Positions 62,102-64,000 of a stretch of 64,000 nucleotides of DNA are shown here, in pieces. Source of the DNA: Solirubrobacteraceae bacterium. GTDB taxonomy: Bacteria > Actinomycetota > Thermoleophilia > Solirubrobacterales > Solirubrobacteraceae. A program made the translations under genes and the position numbers. Every line of letters starts with the position of its first letter. Positions within the stretch are counted from its first letter, which is position 1. The notes beneath the pieces were generated by a model that saw only the letters and a list, made by a program, of their open reading frames with translations, was not told the origin of the DNA and made no database searches. The stretch is taken from positions 106,113 to 170,112 of the forward strand of contig JAGIBJ010000051.1 in the NCBI GenBank assembly GCA_017744415.1, in the 5' to 3' direction.

Positions 62102-64000
62102 TCAGGCGCCGTGCGACGGCGAGGCCGCCTGCATGAGCTCGCGCTGCACCGAGTGGCCCGGGCCTTCGGCGAGCACGGCGCTCCAGCTCCCGTCCTCGGC
62201 GAGCACCCATGCGCCCTCCTCGTCCGCGAGCGAGCGATCCAGCACGTCGAGGACGACGCCACGCGCCGCTTCCTCGTCGAGCGGCACGACGAGCTCGACG
62301 CGGTTGTCGAGGTTGCGCGGCATGAGGTCGGCGGAACCGATGTACACCTCGGGCGTCTCGCCGTCGATCTCGAACGCGTAGATCCGCGAGTGCTCGAGGA
62401 AGCGGCCGAGCACTGACGTGACCTTGATGTTCTCGCTCACGCCAGGCACGCCGGGACGCAGGCAGCAGATGCCGCGCACGTTGATCTCCACCTGCACGCC
62501 GGCCTGGCTCGCGCGGTAGAGCGCGCGGATGCAGCGGCGGTCGACGAGCGAGTTCATCTTGAATCGGATCCGCGCCGGCCGGCCCTCGCGCGCGGCGTCG
62601 CGGGCACGATCGATGTGCTCGACGATGCCGTCGCGCAGGCCGCTCGGGGCGAGCAACGCGCGGCGCGGCTTCGGGGCGCGACCGAAGCCGGTGAGCACGT
62701 TGAACATCTCCGCGACATCGGCGGCGATCTCCTCGTTGCACGTGAAGAGGCCGATGTCGGTGTAGAGGCGGGCCGTCTGCGGGTGATAGTTGCCGGTGCC
62801 AACGTGCACGTAGCGGCGCACGCCGTCGCCCTCGCGACGCACCACCAGGATCGCCTTCGCGTGCGTCTTCAGGCCCGGGTGGCCGTAGACGACGTGCACT
62901 CCCGCCTTCTCCAGCTCGCGCGCCCAGCCGATGTTGGCCCGCTCGTCGAAGCGCGCCTTGAGCTCGACGAGGCACGCGACCTGCTTGCCGCGGTCGGCGG
63001 CGCGCATCAGCGACGGGATCAGCGAGGTGTCGTCGGAAGTGCGGTAGACGGTCTGCTTGATCGCGAGCACGTCGGGGTCGTCGACGGCCTGCTCCACGAA
63101 CCGCTCGACGGTCGCGCTGAACGACTCGTAGGGGTGGTGGACGACGAGGTCGGCGCCGCGGATCGCCGCGAACATGTCGGCCGGAGCGCCCTCCTCGCCG
63201 CGCACGCGCCGCGGGACGACGGGCGACCACGAGGGATCCTTGAGGTCTTTGTGACCGGGCAGCTTCGTGAGCTGCATGAGGTTGCGCAGGTCGAGGGGGC
63301 CTTCGATGTCGTACACCTGGCGCTCGTCGACCTCGAGGCCGGCGATCAGCTGGCGGCGCAGCTCGGGGTGCATGCCGGCGGAGAGCTCCGCGCGCACCAC
63401 TTCGCCGAAGCGGCGGTAGCGCAGCTCGGTCTCGACGGCGGCGAGCAGGTCGTCGGCGTCGTCGCTCACCTCGAAGTCGGCGTCGCGCGTGACGCGGAAG
63501 CTGCCGGTGCCGACCACCTCCATGCCCGGGAAGAGCAGCGCGGCGTTGGCGGCGATGATCTCCTCGATCCAGACGTACGTCTGTTCCTCGCCGTCGACCG
63601 GCACGAGGCGGCTGATCATCTCCCGCGGCACTTTGATGCGCGCGATCACCTGGTGCCCGCTCTGCGGATCCTGAACGAGAGCGGCGAGGCTGAGCGAGAG
63701 GCCGGAGATGTAGGGGAACGGACGGCCGGCGCCGACGGCGAGCGGCGTGAGCACCGGCAGCACCTGGCGACGGAAGCGATCCTCGACGCGCTCGCGGGCG
63801 ATCGGATCGAGGTCGTCGAGCCGGACGACGCGGATGCCGTGCTCGGCGAGCTGGGGCAGCAGCACCTGCTGGAGCTGGTGGTTCACGCGCTCCAGCTGGG
63901 CAAGGGTCTTCTCGCGGACGCCGTCGATCACCTCGTCGGGCGTGCGGCCGTCGGCGCGGCGCTCGGTGACGCCCGCGGCGACGGCCGGCACGCGCACGTC
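62102..64000 (-). CDS. ppk: Polyphosphate kinase 1, 5' end outside window
   Basis: About 633 residues are visible and the reading frame continues past the right edge; about 60-80 N-terminal residues are missing, starting mid-frame near the FMVRV region of the family. Motifs: LVVHHPYESFSATVERF, the autophosphorylated-histidine segment of the phospholipase-D-like domain (YGHPGLKTHAKAILVVRR), VHVGTGNYHPQTARLYTDIGLF (second HKD-like site), and SADLMPRNLDNRVE near the end. Makes polyphosphate from ATP. The window's phosphate theme (Pst, PhoU) gives it context, though it is 16 kb away. Confidence 0.97.
   Translation of the reverse strand, partial: DVRVPAVAAGVTERRADGRTPDEVIDGVREKTLAQLERVNHQLQQVLLPQLAEHGIRVVRLDDLDPIARERVEDRFRRQVLPVLTPLAVGAGRPFPYISGLSLSLAALVQDPQSGHQVIARIKVPREMISRLVPVDGEEQTYVWIEEIIAANAALLFPGMEVVGTGSFRVTRDADFEVSDDADDLLAAVETELRYRRFGEVVRAELSAGMHPELRRQLIAGLEVDERQVYDIEGPLDLRNLMQLTKLPGHKDLKDPSWSPVVPRRVRGEEGAPADMFAAIRGADLVVHHPYESFSATVERFVEQAVDDPDVLAIKQTVYRTSDDTSLIPSLMRAADRGKQVACLVELKARFDERANIGWARELEKAGVHVVYGHPGLKTHAKAILVVRREGDGVRRYVHVGTGNYHPQTARLYTDIGLFTCNEEIAADVAEMFNVLTGFGRAPKPRRALLAPSGLRDGIVEHIDRARDAAREGRPARIRFKMNSLVDRRCIRALYRASQAGVQVEINVRGICCLRPGVPGVSENIKVTSVLGRFLEHSRIYAFEIDGETPEVYIGSADLMPRNLDNRVELVVPLDEEAARGVVLDVLDRSLADEEGAWVLAEDGSWSAVLAEGPGHSVQRELMQAASPSHGA

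Overview
The window is a high-GC, densely coded stretch of bacterial chromosome. An actinobacterium of the Thermoleophilia / Solirubrobacterales type is the best guess. I infer this from very GC-rich codon use, the basic Ser/Thr/Ala-rich C-terminal module on a secreted DUF4394 protein, the uvrC-rapZ-gap-pgk-tpiA ordering, and actinobacterial 11-bp direct-repeat PHO boxes. The lineage is an inference, not a measurement. I saw no rRNA, tRNA, CRISPR array, transposase or prophage gene.

Layout. 1-5.8 kb: a divergent VanB-type reductase / FAD oxidase pair, a secreted double-DUF4394 protein, and a serine-less alpha/beta-hydrolase-like protein fused to a DUF2171 domain. 5.9-12.7 kb: an accessory block with a 985-residue helical-repeat protein of unknown family, tpiA, and a divergent pair made of a DUF4231/SLATT membrane protein and a three-TM protein with a TIR-like C-terminal domain. 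The pair is a candidate immune-type unit. 12.8-19.9 kb: a three-gene cassette (transglutaminase-DUF2126, circularly permuted ATP-grasp-alpha-E, transglutaminase) predicted to make and/or cleave a peptide-like product. 20-23.7 kb: a TetR-GAF-SpoIIE phosphatase fusion diverging from a small protein, an MpsC/DUF2294 protein and a zinc metallopeptidase. 23.7-33.1 kb: three DHA2-type exporters, each with its own TetR or MarR regulator, placed around pgk and gap. 33.2-37.6 kb: an SDR oxidoreductase, rapZ and uvrC.

37.7-40.6 kb: a small hydrolase and a TadE-like pseudopilin cluster whose last product carries both a VanY peptidase and an SLT transglycosylase domain. 40.7-47.5 kb: a phosphate cluster, phoU - response regulator - pstS - pstC - pstA - pstB, with PHO boxes before pstS and phoU, plus a divergent DUF47 gene. 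47.5-59.2 kb: a HEAT protein, two GT4 glycosyltransferases (one fused to a PHP phosphoesterase), a secreted tripeptidyl-type peptidase, a small dehydrogenase and membrane protein, an ABC-F ATPase, a secreted esterase, an enoyl-CoA hydratase homologue and a mini membrane protein. 59.3-64 kb: a large secreted glycoside-hydrolase-like protein and ppk, which runs off the right edge.

Two themes recur. Phosphate handling (Pst, PhoU, DUF47, response regulator, Ppk) sits in one half. In the other half the glycolytic genes tpiA, pgk and gap, usually adjacent, are separated by accessory genes (possible defence, exporters, peptide-modification cassette). yvcK and whiA, which commonly follow rapZ, are absent from the window. 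Many intergenic regions hold long perfect inverted repeats, serving as terminators or probable operators, and their coordinates are listed.
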